From Pogostemon cablin (Eukaryota; Streptophyta; Magnoliopsida; Lamiales; Lamiaceae), in the NCBI GenBank assembly GCA_023678885.1, contig CM042965.1:34267777-34331776 (forward strand): DNA of 64,000 nt. Direction: 5' to 3'. The notes under the pieces are model-generated. The model saw only the letters and a list, made by a program, of their open reading frames with translations, made no database searches and was not told where the DNA came from. This document shows, piece after piece, positions 62,755-64,000 of the stretch; position 1 is the first letter of the stretch; every line of letters starts with the position of its first letter. The translations under genes were made by a program, and so were the position numbers.

Positions 62755-63879
62755 CTACGTTATTTGATCTCCTTGTTGTTTCATCAGCTCCCCTTGTTGT
62801 TTCAACAATAGTTTTAACTCATCATCCACGGGGGCTCTTCCTTCTACAGGCTTATGTGCTGGATCAAATCCTGGAGGAGGTCCCATTGCATTACTTGGGA
62901 TAGAATAAGACAGACTATCATTCCTTCTTTGATTGTTGAAGTTGGAATTTCCTTGGTCATTCCTCCCCCATTGCTGATTACTAGGCCTGAAATTCTGTCT
63001 ATTTCTGTAATCTCCTTGAAAATTCTGACCCATAGTATAATTCACTTCCTGCACATGATCTTCATCCTGATCTATTCTAGCTTCCTCTCCTTTGCCTCCT
63101 ATTCCGAGACGATCCATCTTCTTATGCAGCTCACTTAGTTGACTCTTTAATTCTGATAGCTCACTATTGTTGACCTGAACTTCCACTTTCGCCACTTTAT
63201 CAAAAGCGACTCCATCTAATCTCTCCATAGGCCAATCATACGTGTTAGCTGCCATCTCCTCAAAGATCTCTTCTGCTTCATCCGCTGACTTCTTAAAAAC
63301 CGATCCACCAGCTGTTGCGTCCACCAACACTCTCGATTCACTCCTCAGGCCTTGATAGAAGAAACCTAAGTATGTGTCTTTTGTAAATCCATATTGTGGA
63401 CAACAACGCAACAGGTCCTTGAACCTTTCCCACGCTTCATAGAAACTTTTCAAGGCTCCTTGTCTGAATTGTGTTATCTTTTGCTTCACCTTAAAGATCT
63501 TAGAGGGAGGGAAGTACTTATTCAAGAACCTATCTGCCAACTGCTCCCATGTAGTACAACATCCCGCAGGAAGATTATTGTACCACTCTTTGGCTTTCCC
63601 CGTTAGTGAGAATGGGAAAAGCCTCATTCTAATAGCATCCTCCGGGACATTCCTATGCTTCTGCGTTCTTGTATACTCATCAAATAATTGCAGATGCTCA
63701 CTAGGACTCTCCAAAGGATTACCACTGAACTGTTGTGCTTGTACCATTCGGATCAGCCCAAATGGTAGCTCAAAACTTTCCGCAGTGATTGCAGGTCCAT
63801 TCAATCCAGCATTCATGGTGTGCTTTAGCTTATACTGGTCCCGTATGGGAGTTGGAACCCTTTGTTCATCATCAGCCAT
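62755..63879 (-). CDS. Gag polyprotein, long open frame
   Basis: ATG 63879, 374 codons, the longest intact frame in the window; a stop lies 15 nt upstream in frame. Gag builds the particle. Residues ~45-200 fit Retrotrans_gag: LPFGLIRMVQAQQFSGNP, IRMRLFPFSLTGKAKEWYNN, WEQLADRFLNKYFPPSKI, KITQFRQGALKSFYEAWERF, CPQYGF, GFFYQGLRSESRVLVDATAGG, TYDWPMERL. Residues ~210-260 are coiled-coil-like (SELKSQLSELHKKMD), then an Asn/Gln-rich tail with SYSIPSNAMGPPPGFDPAHK. It ends at TAA in a KQQGE(L)MKQQGD repeat. No zinc knuckle. It could still be translated and packaged if the element is transcribed. Confidence 0.93.
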   Translation of the reverse strand: MADDEQRVPTPIRDQYKLKHTMNAGLNGPAITAESFELPFGLIRMVQAQQFSGNPLESPSEHLQLFDEYTRTQKHRNVPEDAIRMRLFPFSLTGKAKEWYNNLPAGCCTTWEQLADRFLNKYFPPSKIFKVKQKITQFRQGALKSFYEAWERFKDLLRCCPQYGFTKDTYLGFFYQGLRSESRVLVDATAGGSVFKKSADEAEEIFEEMAANTYDWPMERLDGVAFDKVAKVEVQVNNSELSELKSQLSELHKKMDRLGIGGKGEEARIDQDEDHVQEVNYTMGQNFQGDYRNRQNFRPSNQQWGRNDQGNSNFNNQRRNDSLSYSIPSNAMGPPPGFDPAHKPVEGRAPVDDELKLLLKQQGELMKQQGDQIT

Positions 63880-64000
63880 CTCAGCTAAATTTTACCTGTG
63901 CTCACGCAGCTGATTAGAATAGTTTGGATGCAAATAAAATAAAAAATAAAAATAAAAATAAAAATAAAAGCAATTAAAAGTTTAACATCCTAAATTAAAA
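63880..64000 (-). mobile_element. Leader of the third LTR element
   Basis: Untranslated leader upstream of gag with a (taaaa)n run (63937-63975). The primer site is not reached before the window ends. Confidence 0.7.

Larger units (their letters stand above)
57019..64000 (-). mobile_element. Gag-protease LTR element, second family (incomplete in window)
   Basis: Reading minus from the right edge: gag leader (63880-64000), gag (63879-62755), linker and protease (62385-60730), 3' UTR (60729-58812), polypurine tract and the 3' LTR (58797-57019). The 5' LTR and primer site are outside the window. As in 22222-31502 there is no room for reverse transcriptase or integrase between protease and 3' UTR. 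The expected target duplication is ccaag (57014-57018); its partner is not visible. A (taaaa)n run lies at 63937-63975. Confidence 0.85.

Overview
The window looks like nuclear DNA of a flowering plant: about 70-75% A+T, no operons, and almost entirely transposable elements at several nesting depths. The only recognisable host gene is a BAHD acyltransferase of the HCT/rosmarinic-acid-synthase type. Its N-terminus lies at the left edge (1-223, minus) and a wrecked paralogue lies at 40.8-41.5 kb. BAHD genes of this type are expanded in Lamiales/Lamiaceae, so an asterid (mint-order) plant is my best guess, but that is inference. No rRNA gene, convincing tRNA gene, CRISPR array or bacterial-type system was seen.

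Layout. 1-223: BAHD gene fragment. 0.2-5.4 kb: small DNA transposons (three copies of a MULE-type MITE with TIRs starting GAGA..CTCTTGTGAGACG, a Stowaway MITE, a CACTA fragment), a Helitron 3' end and a 57-bp minisatellite carrying telomere-like motifs. 5.4-13.8 kb: two Helitrons head to tail. The second carries a 3.7-kb T-rich array in which a 21-nt, splice-site-flanked cassette recurs, followed by a decayed Helitron helicase fragment. 13.9-15.5 kb: Stowaway and CACTA elements and a trace of Copia RNase H. 15.6-35.6 kb: a degenerate minus-strand Copia element with 224-bp LTRs. An Athila-like element (15666-20148, 5-bp TSD gggag) sits in its 3' LTR, and a gag-protease-only LTR element (22222-31502, 5-bp TSD gttgt) sits in its interior. 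The protease of the latter is split by a CACTA element that itself contains a Stowaway hairpin and a tRNA-like Pol III segment.

35.6-42.6 kb: TA microsatellites, two LINE 3' ends, many Stowaways, a Mutator-type GC-core MITE, and the BAHD pseudogene. 42.6-55 kb: minus-strand Helitrons of the family seen at 7.6 kb, interrupted by nested MULE-type elements with 9-bp TSDs, a 77-bp-arm palindrome, a second GC-core MITE and more Stowaways. 55.7-56.5 kb: a ~243-bp tandem repeat. 56.5-57.0 kb: an LTR fragment of the first Athila-like family. 57.0-64.0 kb: a third minus-strand LTR element with a long intact gag ORF and a broken protease, running off the right edge.

The clearest new points are: (1) two related LTR elements that go straight from protease to 3' UTR with no reverse transcriptase or integrase, so they presumably depend on a helper; (2) GC-rich CACG..CGTG palindrome islands in the LTRs of all three Athila/Tat-like families and also inside one internal region; (3) the repeated microexon-like cassette array in Helitrons; (4) BAHD locus expansion followed by decay. 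All calls rest on reading the sequence; no database search was possible.
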